From positions 1 to 6,669 of the forward strand of contig JAOUDE010000139.1 in assembly GCA_029859455.1 (NCBI GenBank): a stretch of 6,669 bases of DNA. Direction: 5' to 3'. Below are positions 1 through 5,652 of the stretch, one piece after another. Numbering within the stretch: the stretch's first letter is position 1; each line of letters begins with the position of its first letter. Under the pieces are notes generated by a model, which saw only the letters and a program-made list of their open reading frames with translations, ran no database searches and was not told the origin of the DNA. The stretch comes from Ignavibacteria bacterium (GTDB lineage: Bacteria > Bacteroidota > Ignavibacteria > UBA10030 > UBA6906). The translations under genes and the position numbers were made by a program.

Positions 1-2
1 CG

Positions 3-77
3 GTTCGTTTCCTTTGCACCGACGAGGCCCAATGGCTCACCGGCAGCATCATTGAGGTAGCCGGCAGTGAAATCTGA
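3..77 (+). CDS. C-terminal tail of a short-chain dehydrogenase/reductase (partial, runs off left edge)
   Basis: Frame 3 is open from the window edge to a TGA at 75-77 and encodes 24 residues beginning VRFLCTDEAQWLTGSIIEV. This matches the end of classical SDR enzymes, where a 'FL.S-DEA-x-W/Y-I/L-TG-x-x-I/L-x-V-x-G' segment closes the Rossmann-fold domain just before the C-terminus. The TG of the 'TG' motif and the DEA are both visible. The catalytic Tyr-x3-Lys and the NAD(P)-binding glycines would lie upstream, outside the window, so the substrate cannot be inferred. It ends 69 bases before thyA on the same strand and could be the first member of the same transcript. A pteridine reductase would suit the folate context, but that is only speculation. 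Confidence 0.6.
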   Translation, partial: VRFLCTDEAQWLTGSIIEVAGSEI

Positions 78-146
78 CGGACCGATATTGATTTTCTGAT
101 CCTCCGTCCGTAGTTTACAGACAACCACCTTTCAGATCAGACCCCC

Positions 147-959
147 ATGCGTGAGTATCTCAACCTTGTCGATCATGTTCTTAAGAACGGCGTCCTGAAG
201 AAGAACAGGACCGGCGTCGACACCATCTCCTGCTTTGCCCAGAATTATTCGGTCGACCTCAGCCGCGGGTACCCCCTGATTACCACCAAGAAGGTGAACT
301 TCAAATCGATGCTGCACGAGGTCCTCTGGTACCTCTCCGGTGAGGACCATATCAGAAACCTCCAGAAACACACAAAGATCTGGGACGCATGGGCGGACGA
401 GAAGGGGAATCTGGATACGGCGTACGGCCGCTACTGGAGACGCTTTCCGAGTGCACGGTGGAACGATGAGACCGGCAGATATGATGTTGTGGAGATCGAT
501 CAGATCGGGGCGGTCGTCGAAACACTCAAGACTGATCCTTCCTCCCGGCGGATGGTGGTCACAGCCTGGGAACCAGGGAACGCGCTGAGCAGCAAGCTTC
601 CGCCCTGCCATTACACCTTCGCCTTCAATGTTCAGGACCGGCTGCTGAACTGTCACCTGACGCAACGGTCCGGTGATATCGCCCTCGGAATCCCTTTCAA
701 TCTGGCGGCGTATTCTTTGCTGACTCAGATCATCGCGCAGGAGACGGGGTTCCAGCCCGGAATATTCAGCCACACGATCGTCGATGCTCATATCTACGTC
801 AACCATGCCGAAGGGCTGAGAGAGCAACTGAAGCGGGAACCGAAGCCGCTCCCCCGCCTCGAGATCGCGAAAAAGCCGATAGACAAGCTTACCTTCGAGG
901 ATTTCGAACTGATCGGCTATCAGTACCATGAACCGATCAGGTTCGAGGTGGCAGTGTGA
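147..959 (+). CDS. thyA: Thymidylate synthase (ThyA)
   Basis: Converts dUMP to dTMP in the cytoplasm, using 5,10-methylene-tetrahydrofolate as both carbon donor and reductant and releasing dihydrofolate. The 270-residue protein is close to the family length (264 in E. coli). Visible motifs are the phosphate-loop NRTG (R21), the paired SSRR arginines (134-135), the nucleophilic cysteine in LPPCHYTF (C154), QRSGD (173-177) with G-x-PFN (N185), and DAHIYVNH (H215, Y217) for dUMP binding. A slightly longer segment at about 102-117 separates the YGRYW motif from the DQI helix. ATG 147 is the only sensible start: no in-frame start lies between it and the left end of the intergenic gap, and no clear Shine-Dalgarno precedes it. 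Its stop overlaps the folA start by 4 bases. The classical ThyA enzyme, rather than ThyX, explains the need for the adjacent DHFR. Confidence 0.97.
   Translation: MREYLNLVDHVLKNGVLKKNRTGVDTISCFAQNYSVDLSRGYPLITTKKVNFKSMLHEVLWYLSGEDHIRNLQKHTKIWDAWADEKGNLDTAYGRYWRRFPSARWNDETGRYDVVEIDQIGAVVETLKTDPSSRRMVVTAWEPGNALSSKLPPCHYTFAFNVQDRLLNCHLTQRSGDIALGIPFNLAAYSLLTQIIAQETGFQPGIFSHTIVDAHIYVNHAEGLREQLKREPKPLPRLEIAKKPIDKLTFEDFELIGYQYHEPIRFEVAV
945..950 (+). promoter_or_regulatory. Ribosome binding site for folA inside the end of thyA
   Basis: GAGGTG lies 5 bases before the GTG at 956. It is complementary to the 16S rRNA anti-Shine-Dalgarno and supports GTG 956 as the folA start, even though the start overlaps the thyA stop codon. 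Confidence 0.6.
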
Positions 960-1426
960 AGTTTGCGATCATCTCTGCCCTCGCCAGCAACCGTGTTATC
1001 GGCAGGGACGGAAAGCTCCCCTGGCATCTGCCGAAGGATCTGAAGCGCTTCAAACGACTGACTACGGGCCATCCCGTCCTGATGGGGCGAAAGACATACG
1101 AAGCGCTGGGAACACCATTGAAGGGACGACGAAACGTTGTTCTCACTGCGGGTTCGTATCCGGATGTTGAGACCTGCACCTCGATCGCGGAGGCGAGGTC
1201 GGCACTGCATGGCGAGGATCTTGTATTCGTTATCGGAGGCGGTCAGATCTATGCGCAATTCATCGAGCAGTCTCACTTTCTCTATCTGACGATTCTGGAT
1301 CGCCCCTATGAAGGAGATGCGTATTTTCCTCCGTACGAACATCTGATCGGGACGATGTATGAACCGTTTCATGTTGAACAATGCGACGGTTTTGTCTTCA
1401 GCGATTACAAACGGACGGAGGGCTGA
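956..1426 (+). CDS. folA: Dihydrofolate reductase
   Basis: Reduces dihydrofolate to tetrahydrofolate with NADPH, recycling the dihydrofolate made by ThyA. At 156 residues it has the usual bacterial length (159 in E. coli). Visible motifs are the N-terminal strand ending in VIGRDGKLPWHLP (13-26), the catalytic acid D28 in KDLKRFK, the NADPH-binding MGRKTYE (43-49), the folate-glutamate-binding arginine of PLKGRRN (R58), the glycine-rich FVIGGGQIY (91-99) and LTILDRPYEGDAYFP (111-125) near the C-terminus. The start is GTG 956, which shares four bases (GTGA) with the thyA stop and is preceded by a good ribosome binding site. The thyA-folA order with translational coupling is common in bacteria, so co-expression is very likely. 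Confidence 0.97.
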   Translation: MKFAIISALASNRVIGRDGKLPWHLPKDLKRFKRLTTGHPVLMGRKTYEALGTPLKGRRNVVLTAGSYPDVETCTSIAEARSALHGEDLVFVIGGGQIYAQFIEQSHFLYLTILDRPYEGDAYFPPYEHLIGTMYEPFHVEQCDGFVFSDYKRTEG

Positions 1427-1468
1427 CCTGCCTCTCATCACTCACCTCCGGATTCCCCCGGTACCGCG

Positions 1469-1894
1469 GTGAAGGAAGTCGCCGTCGGCATCCTGATTCG
1501 GAACAACAGAATCCTTGTCTGTCAGAGAAAGGAAACCTCCCGCTACCCGCTGAAATGGGAGTTCCCGGGAGGAAAGCTGGAGAAAGACGAAACTGCTGTC
1601 GACGCTCTGAAACGGGAGCTGAAGGAAGAACTCGGGATCGATGCAGAGATTGGAAATGAATTCCATCGTCAGGAGTGGCAGTACGATGCCGAACCTGCGG
1701 CCGACGGCCACTCCTTCCGCATCTTCTATTATCTTGTTCCGGAACATCATGGCTCTCTTCGCAACAGAGCATTCCGCGAGGTACGGTGGGTCACACCGGA
1801 GGAACTCCCCGCCATGGACCTGCTCGAAGGCAACAGGGAGGCAGTACAGCGGCTGATTCGTGATGGACGCCCGATTACAAGCCGGATTTCATAG
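1469..1894 (+). CDS. mutT: MutT-family Nudix hydrolase, probable 8-oxo-dGTP diphosphatase
   Basis: A 141-residue single-domain Nudix protein. The Nudix box (G-x5-E-x7-R-E-U-x-E-E-x-G-U) is complete at residues 35-57: G35, E41, R49, E50, E53, E54, G56. The metal-binding glutamates are therefore intact. The flanking VAVGILIRNN, CQRKE and KWEFPGGK are typical of the MutT/NudG group, which hydrolyse oxidised or modified nucleoside triphosphates to monophosphates. The specific substrate 8-oxo-dGTP is inferred from that resemblance and from the two 8-oxoguanine repair glycosylases that follow. GTG 1469 is the first in-frame start after the folA stop, 42 bases downstream, and no clear Shine-Dalgarno precedes it. 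The 3' end overlaps the mutY start by about 32 bases in another frame, which suggests translational coupling. A CTP/5-methyl-dCTP pyrophosphohydrolase role (NudG type) is the main alternative. Confidence 0.88.
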   Translation: MKEVAVGILIRNNRILVCQRKETSRYPLKWEFPGGKLEKDETAVDALKRELKEELGIDAEIGNEFHRQEWQYDAEPAADGHSFRIFYYLVPEHHGSLRNRAFREVRWVTPEELPAMDLLEGNREAVQRLIRDGRPITSRIS

Positions 1895-2768
1895 ACGTCT
1901 CCTTTCGTGGTATGATACGAACCGGCGGCCACTCCCCTGGAGACAGACCCGCGATCCCTACCGTATCCTCCTCTCCGAAGTCATGCTGCAGCAGACCCAG
2001 GTTTCCCGGGTCCTGATCAAATACCCTCCGTTCCTGAAACGGTTTCCGGATATCCGTTCGCTTGCGGTGTCCAAACGAAGGGATGTGGTACTCGCCTGGC
2101 AGGGGATGGGATATAACAACCGCGCCGTCCGCCTGCACACGCTGTCGAAGATCGTTTTCTCCGATCACGCCGGCGTTCTCCCGTCGGACTTCGTCTCACT
2201 TGCCTCACTTCCCGGTATCGGCCGCTACACGGCCAACGCCGTCCTTTCCTCGGCTTTTCGCAAGCGGGTGCCGATCGTGGACACCAATGTTCACCGCGTT
2301 CTGTCGAGAGTAGTTTCGGGAAGAAAGAGCGTGACGGACCGCCTTCCGCTTTCGGAATCCTGGGATCTTGCAGGCATCCTGCTTCCCCGGAGGCGCTCCC
2401 ACGATTGGAACCAGGCACTGATGGATCTTGGGGCGACCCTTTGTACGGCAACCTCCCCCTCGTGCCCGGCGTGTCCTGTCAGCCAGGTTTGCGCTTCCGC
2501 GGGAAAGCTGGCTGGTCCGGAATGGAAGCCAAAGCGAAGAGAGCGATCGTTTCACGGTATCCCGAACCGGATTCACCGCGGACGAGTCGTCGACATTCTG
2601 CGGAATGAGCCAATGGTCCCGATGACACGGCTGGGCCGTCTTCTCCACCCCTCCTTCTCTCAGAGAAACATGAAATGGCTGGAAGCCCTGCTCGAGTCAC
2701 TCGAAACAGACGGCCTGGTCCGGATCGGAAGATCGGTGCGGGGCACACGCCGGGTCAGCCTCGCATGA
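1863..2768 (+). CDS. mutY: A/G-specific adenine DNA glycosylase (MutY type) lacking the Nudix-like C-terminal domain
   Basis: Helix-hairpin-helix glycosylase that removes adenine mispaired with 8-oxoguanine. Numbering is from ATG 1863 (301 residues). Visible features are the catalytic glutamate E39 in LLSEVMLQQTQV, the hairpin LPGIGRYTANAV (116-127), the catalytic aspartate D140 in VDTNVHRVLSR, and four [4Fe-4S] cysteines C194-x6-C201-x2-C204-x5-C210. E. coli MutY is about 350 residues and ends in a MutT-like 8-oxoG reader. Here only about 75 residues follow the cluster; they look like a small helical, winged-helix-like module (RGRVVDILRN to LLESLETDGLVRI), as in many actinobacterial MutYs. 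GTG 1860, one codon earlier, is an equally placed start. The gene overlaps mutT upstream and shares ATGA with the next gene. The Tyr at position 122 is also found in thymine-DNA mismatch glycosylases (MIG), so T:G activity is a lesser alternative. Confidence 0.92.
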   Translation: MDARLQAGFHRRLLSWYDTNRRPLPWRQTRDPYRILLSEVMLQQTQVSRVLIKYPPFLKRFPDIRSLAVSKRRDVVLAWQGMGYNNRAVRLHTLSKIVFSDHAGVLPSDFVSLASLPGIGRYTANAVLSSAFRKRVPIVDTNVHRVLSRVVSGRKSVTDRLPLSESWDLAGILLPRRRSHDWNQALMDLGATLCTATSPSCPACPVSQVCASAGKLAGPEWKPKRRERSFHGIPNRIHRGRVVDILRNEPMVPMTRLGRLLHPSFSQRNMKWLEALLESLETDGLVRIGRSVRGTRRVSLA

Positions 2769-3400
2769 CACGGCGGAAGAACGACCGGATCCGGATCCTG
2801 CTCGGGGAATTTCAGAGGATGAAGAAGCCGATTCGTTCACGTCTCGCCGAATTTGCGGCCGTTCCCTCCTCCGAATACTTCTACGAGCTTGGATACTGCC
2901 TGCTCACGCCGCAATCCAGCGCGCTGCACGCCGGCAGGGCTATTGAAACTCTCAGGAAAGAAGACTTCCTGGGAAGAGAGTTTGATGCATCGATGATTCT
3001 GAGGCGGAAGGATTCCTATATCAGATTTCACAACACCAAAGCCCGGCGATTGCAGCGGGCCAAGGAAAACCTTGGCACGATCGTCGCCACACTGGGCACA
3101 GGGATGAGGGACGAAGCGCTCAGAGAATGGCTGGTCCGGAACGTGGACGGCCTCGGGTGGAAGGAGGCCTCCCACTTCCTCCGCAATATCGGCTACCGGA
3201 ATCTGGCGATTCTGGACCGGCATATCCTGAAGAATCTGAAAAAACAGAATGTCATCCGTCGCTATCCTGAATCTCTCACAAAAAAACAATATCTTGCGAT
3301 CGAGTTGAAATTCAGACGGTTCGCAGGACAATGTGGTCTGACCATCGACGAACTCGATCTCTTTTTCTGGAGCGCCGAAACAGGACAAATCCTGAAGTAA
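2765..3400 (+). CDS. ogg: 8-oxoguanine DNA glycosylase/AP lyase, Ogg2 (archaeal-type) family
   Basis: A 211-residue helix-hairpin-helix N-glycosylase/DNA lyase that excises 8-oxoguanine opposite C and nicks the abasic site. The signature NVDGLGWKEASHFLRN contains the Schiff-base lysine K133. The catalytic aspartate is D151 in LAILDRHIL, exactly 18 residues on, as in Methanocaldococcus jannaschii Ogg (K129/D147). The chain ends in lysine (K211, ...AETGQILK). In Ogg2 enzymes the C-terminal lysine is known to be a key determinant for distinguishing 8-oxoguanine from guanine, so the native C-terminus appears intact. The start is placed at ATG 2765, which shares ATGA with the mutY stop. The frame is open further upstream to a start at 2675, but that would lie wholly inside mutY and add 30 low-complexity residues not seen in the family. 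This protein substitutes for MutM/Fpg in the GO system encoded here. Confidence 0.92.
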   Translation: MTRRKNDRIRILLGEFQRMKKPIRSRLAEFAAVPSSEYFYELGYCLLTPQSSALHAGRAIETLRKEDFLGREFDASMILRRKDSYIRFHNTKARRLQRAKENLGTIVATLGTGMRDEALREWLVRNVDGLGWKEASHFLRNIGYRNLAILDRHILKNLKKQNVIRRYPESLTKKQYLAIELKFRRFAGQCGLTIDELDLFFWSAETGQILK

Positions 3401-3412
3401 CCAGACAACCCC

Positions 3413-3417
3413 AGGAG
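3413..3417 (+). promoter_or_regulatory. Ribosome binding site for the 48-residue small ORF
   Basis: AGGAG lies 7 bases before the ATG at 3425, within the 24-base gap after the ogg stop. This is the clearest consensus ribosome binding site in the window and a main reason to accept the short ORF as a gene. Confidence 0.65.
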
Positions 3418-3424
3418 ACATCCA

Positions 3425-3571
3425 ATGCATCCTCTCTCAGTCCAGATCATTACACGCGACAGGAATCTCCAGAAGGAGATTCATCAGGAGTACGTTGTGC
3501 AGACCAGACATCCCCGGTGGGAACTCGCCAAGATTCTGTTCCGGGCCATGTTCAGTCTCCGGTACAGGTGA
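3425..3571 (+). CDS. Uncharacterised 48-residue basic small protein
   Basis: I do not recognise this protein. It begins MHPLSVQIITRDRN and ends ILFRAMFSLRYR. It is rich in Arg/Lys/His with only four acidic residues, has no cysteine and no secretion signal. The C-terminal half (about 30-46, HPRWELAKILFRAMFSL) could form an amphipathic helix with a hydrophobic face of W, L, I, L, F, M and F, so membrane or protein contact is possible. Support for it being real comes from a good AGGAG site 7 bases upstream, an ATG start, a fit between ogg (24-base gap) and the YajQ gene (3-base gap), and a stop that doubles as the next gene's ribosome binding site. Translation of it would carry ribosomes onto the YajQ start, so a leader-like coupling role is also possible. 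Function unknown. Confidence 0.6.
   Translation: MHPLSVQIITRDRNLQKEIHQEYVVQTRHPRWELAKILFRAMFSLRYR
3566..3571 (+). promoter_or_regulatory. Ribosome binding site for the YajQ gene, overlapping the small ORF stop codon
   Basis: AGGTGA, complementary to the anti-Shine-Dalgarno, contains the TGA stop of the 48-residue ORF and sits 3 bases before ATG 3575. Termination of the first gene therefore occurs on the initiation site of the second. Confidence 0.5.
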
Positions 3572-3574
3572 CCG

Positions 3575-4072
3575 ATGGCTTCCAATTCTTCATTTGACAT
3601 AGTCTCCGAGATCGATCTGCAGGAAGTTGATAACGCCATTAACCAGGCGGTGAAGGAAATTTCCCAACGATACGACTTCAAAGGATCGAAAAGTTCAATC
3701 GAACTGAACCAGAAGGAAAAGTCTGTCACCATCATTTCAGACGATGAGTTCAGGATGAAAAGCGTTGTGGATATCCTGCAGGGGAAATTCGTGAAGCGGG
3801 GAATCCCTCTGAAGGCGATCGACTATGGCACGGTTGAGCCTTCGGGAGGAGGCCTTGTCCGGCGGCTGCTTCAGCTGCGAGTCGGGATCGGCAAGGAGGA
3901 TGCCAAACATCTTGTGAAGCTGATCAAAGAAAGCAAGATCCGGGTCCAGGCCCAGATCATGGACGACCAGGTCAGAGTAAGCGGGAAGAACAAAGACGAC
4001 CTTCAGAAAGTGATCGGACTGATCCGCGAGGCGCCGATCGAATTTGCAGTCCAGTTCACAAACTACAGGTGA
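3575..4072 (+). CDS. yajQ: YajQ-family nucleotide (cyclic-di-GMP) binding protein
   Basis: A 165-residue cytoplasmic protein of the YajQ family (usual length about 160-165), built from two ferredoxin-like halves. Family signatures are the N-terminal SFDIVSEIDLQEV (6-18), RYDFKGSKSSIEL (32-44), the central glycine-rich EPSGGG (88-93), KIRVQAQIMDDQVRVSGKNK (121-140) and the terminal FTNYR. Family members bind nucleic acids or nucleotides in vitro, and a Xanthomonas member binds cyclic-di-GMP and acts on transcription; whether this one does is unknown. The ATG at 3575 aligns with the family N-terminus and follows the small ORF by 3 bases. Its TGA overlaps the possible GTG start of the amidase gene. 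No other cyclic-di-GMP gene (GGDEF, EAL, PilZ) is in the window, so a signalling role rests on family membership alone. Confidence 0.93.
   Translation: MASNSSFDIVSEIDLQEVDNAINQAVKEISQRYDFKGSKSSIELNQKEKSVTIISDDEFRMKSVVDILQGKFVKRGIPLKAIDYGTVEPSGGGLVRRLLQLRVGIGKEDAKHLVKLIKESKIRVQAQIMDDQVRVSGKNKDDLQKVIGLIREAPIEFAVQFTNYR
4067..4072 (+). promoter_or_regulatory. Ribosome binding site overlapping the yajQ stop codon
   Basis: AGGTGA again contains a TGA stop (that of yajQ) and lies 2 bases before the GTG at 4075. This spacing favours GTG 4075 over GTG 4069, which falls inside the AGGTGA itself, as the amidase start. The surrounding TACAGGTGA is identical to that at the previous gene junction. Confidence 0.4.
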
Positions 4073-5652
4073 ACGTGCGATTCTCTGCGCTGGCGGCACT
4101 GTTCGTTCTTCTCCCGGCTGCCGGTCTTACGCAGCAGCAGAACACGGTCGACCTTATTTTTGAGAACGACAGGACGACCGCCAGATCGGCAGGCGCATTT
4201 CGCCATGATGGGCTCCTCTATATCTCATTGAACGACCTCTGTGAAGGATTCGGCCTCCGGTCTTACGAAAGCACCGATTCCCGGAAACTCGAAATCAAGA
4301 GAGGGAATGCCCGCCTCAAGGTCTCCGCCGAAAACCCTTTTGTGGTTTTGACCGATCAGACGGAGCGCAGGTCGGTCTACCAGCTCCCTGTCAATGTCAT
4401 CCACGCCGCAGGGACCTATTTTGTCCCGCTGGAATTGTTTGTTCCCCTCTTCGAGCGGATCTCCGGCAGATCGTCTTCATACCAGCCCGCAACCAATGCG
4501 ATCCTGGTCGAGGGATCGACTCCCTCGTTCGAGGTTGATATTCCGACCATTCTGTTCGAACCGAAGGTAAACGGACTCGTCATCCGTGTTAAGGCGAGCC
4601 GGCCGCTGCGTGATTTCGAAAGCTGGCTCCGTCAGGACGGCTGGCTGTACGTCACGATCGCAGAAGCCAGAGCTGACACCCAGGCGATCAACAGACTGAA
4701 GACTGACGGAATGATCCGGAGAATTGTCGCTATTCAGACACCGACCTCGGTTCAGCTCACGTTCAAGCTGAGCGGAAAGATCGCGGCCTCCGAGATCCTT
4801 CCGGATGATCACTCCGACGATATCCTTATCAGCATCCGCCGGCCCGGCGAAGAAGACAAGATCCTCCTCGAGCGAAAGCGACAGGAGATCCGGAAGGGAC
4901 TGGAAGAACAACGGGACAGGTGGAAACTCGATGTCATTGTGATCGACCCAGGACACGGCGGAAACGATCCGGGAACAACAGGGCTGAACCGGACGCGGGA
5001 GAAGGATATTACCCTGAAGATCGGTCTGAAGCTCGGCGCACTTCTGGAAAAGGAGATGAAGGATGTGAAGGTGGTGTACACCAGGAAGACCGACAGGTTC
5101 GTGGAACTGGACCGGAGGGGGCAGATTGCCAATGAGAACAACGGAAAACTGTTCATCAGCATCCACTGCAACGCGCTGAGACAAAAGCCCAGCTCCGTGC
5201 GGGGATTCGAGGTCTACCTCCTCCGGCCGGGAAAAACACAGGATGCGATCGATATTGCCGAACGGGAAAACGCCGTTATCGAACTCGAGGAGGGATACCG
5301 GGAGCGCTATCAGGAACTGACAGAGGAGAATTTTATTCTGGTGACAATGGCTCAAAGCGCGTACCTGAAATCGAGTGAGGTGTTCGCCGATATCCTCCAG
5401 CATGAACTCGGTGATCATCTACCGATTCCGAACCGCGGGATTCGTCAGGCCGGGTTCTACGTCCTTGTCGGAGCGGCAATGCCGAAGGTCCTTGTGGAAA
5501 CAGCCTACCTCTCGAACCGTGAAGACGAGCGGTTCCTTCGAAGTGACACCGGTCAGGAGAAAATTGCCCGGGCTCTTTTCAATGCGATAGAGCGATACAA
5601 GGAGGAATACGAGAAACTTCTCGAGGAGGGAAGAGAGATTGGGGTCCGGTAG
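4069..5652 (+). CDS. Secreted N-acetylmuramoyl-L-alanine amidase (Amidase_3) with N-terminal wall-binding-type domains
   Basis: Zinc peptidoglycan hydrolase that cleaves the MurNAc-L-Ala bond, probably in the periplasm during cell separation or wall turnover. Domain order over 527 residues: signal peptide (about 1-22; basic start, FSALAALFVLLPAAG core); a copper-amine-oxidase-N-like domain (about 28-148); an AMIN-like beta domain (about 153-258) expected to localise the enzyme to peptidoglycan; a charged helical linker (262-286); and Amidase_3 (288-511). Active-site residues are complete: H296 in DPGHGG, E311 in TREKD, H366 in ISIHCNA, and catalytic E477 in VLVETAYLSN. A helical insertion (about 395-445, with ENAVIELEEGYRERYQEL) precedes the last motif, where regulated amidases such as AmiB carry an inhibitory helix. 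The start may be GTG 4069 or GTG 4075. The gene overlaps yajQ by 4 bases and is the last on this strand. Confidence 0.95.
   Translation: MNVRFSALAALFVLLPAAGLTQQQNTVDLIFENDRTTARSAGAFRHDGLLYISLNDLCEGFGLRSYESTDSRKLEIKRGNARLKVSAENPFVVLTDQTERRSVYQLPVNVIHAAGTYFVPLELFVPLFERISGRSSSYQPATNAILVEGSTPSFEVDIPTILFEPKVNGLVIRVKASRPLRDFESWLRQDGWLYVTIAEARADTQAINRLKTDGMIRRIVAIQTPTSVQLTFKLSGKIAASEILPDDHSDDILISIRRPGEEDKILLERKRQEIRKGLEEQRDRWKLDVIVIDPGHGGNDPGTTGLNRTREKDITLKIGLKLGALLEKEMKDVKVVYTRKTDRFVELDRRGQIANENNGKLFISIHCNALRQKPSSVRGFEVYLLRPGKTQDAIDIAERENAVIELEEGYRERYQELTEENFILVTMAQSAYLKSSEVFADILQHELGDHLPIPNRGIRQAGFYVLVGAAMPKVLVETAYLSNREDERFLRSDTGQEKIARALFNAIERYKEEYEKLLEEGREIGVR

Noticed and set aside
88..116. Possible sigma70-like promoter before thyA (TTGATT, 17-base spacer, TAGTTT)
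   Set aside because: The spacing is ideal, but the -10 box matches the consensus at only three positions. Such matches arise easily by chance, and the SDR gene upstream may share the transcript.
132..929. Long minus-strand open frame (265 codons) opposite thyA
   Set aside because: It is fully antisense to an unmistakable thymidylate synthase and its translation resembles no family; it reflects GC-rich codon bias.
1459..1470. Overlapping palindromes CGGTACCG and ACCGCGGT just before the mutT start as an operator
   Set aside because: Both are only 8 bases long, in a GC-rich gap, and have no second copy elsewhere to support a binding site.
2675..2764. Upstream extension of the ogg2 reading frame
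   Set aside because: The extra 30 residues lie entirely inside mutY and are not like the family N-terminus. ATG 2765, overlapping the mutY stop, is the natural start.
3331..3597. 88-codon plus-strand frame spanning the ogg2 end and the small ORF
   Set aside because: It conflicts with three better supported genes and has no ribosome binding site; its hydrophilic composition looks random.
4477..5418. Long minus-strand open frame (313 codons) opposite the amidase
   Set aside because: Antisense shadow of a gene with intact catalytic motifs; its translation has no recognisable domain.
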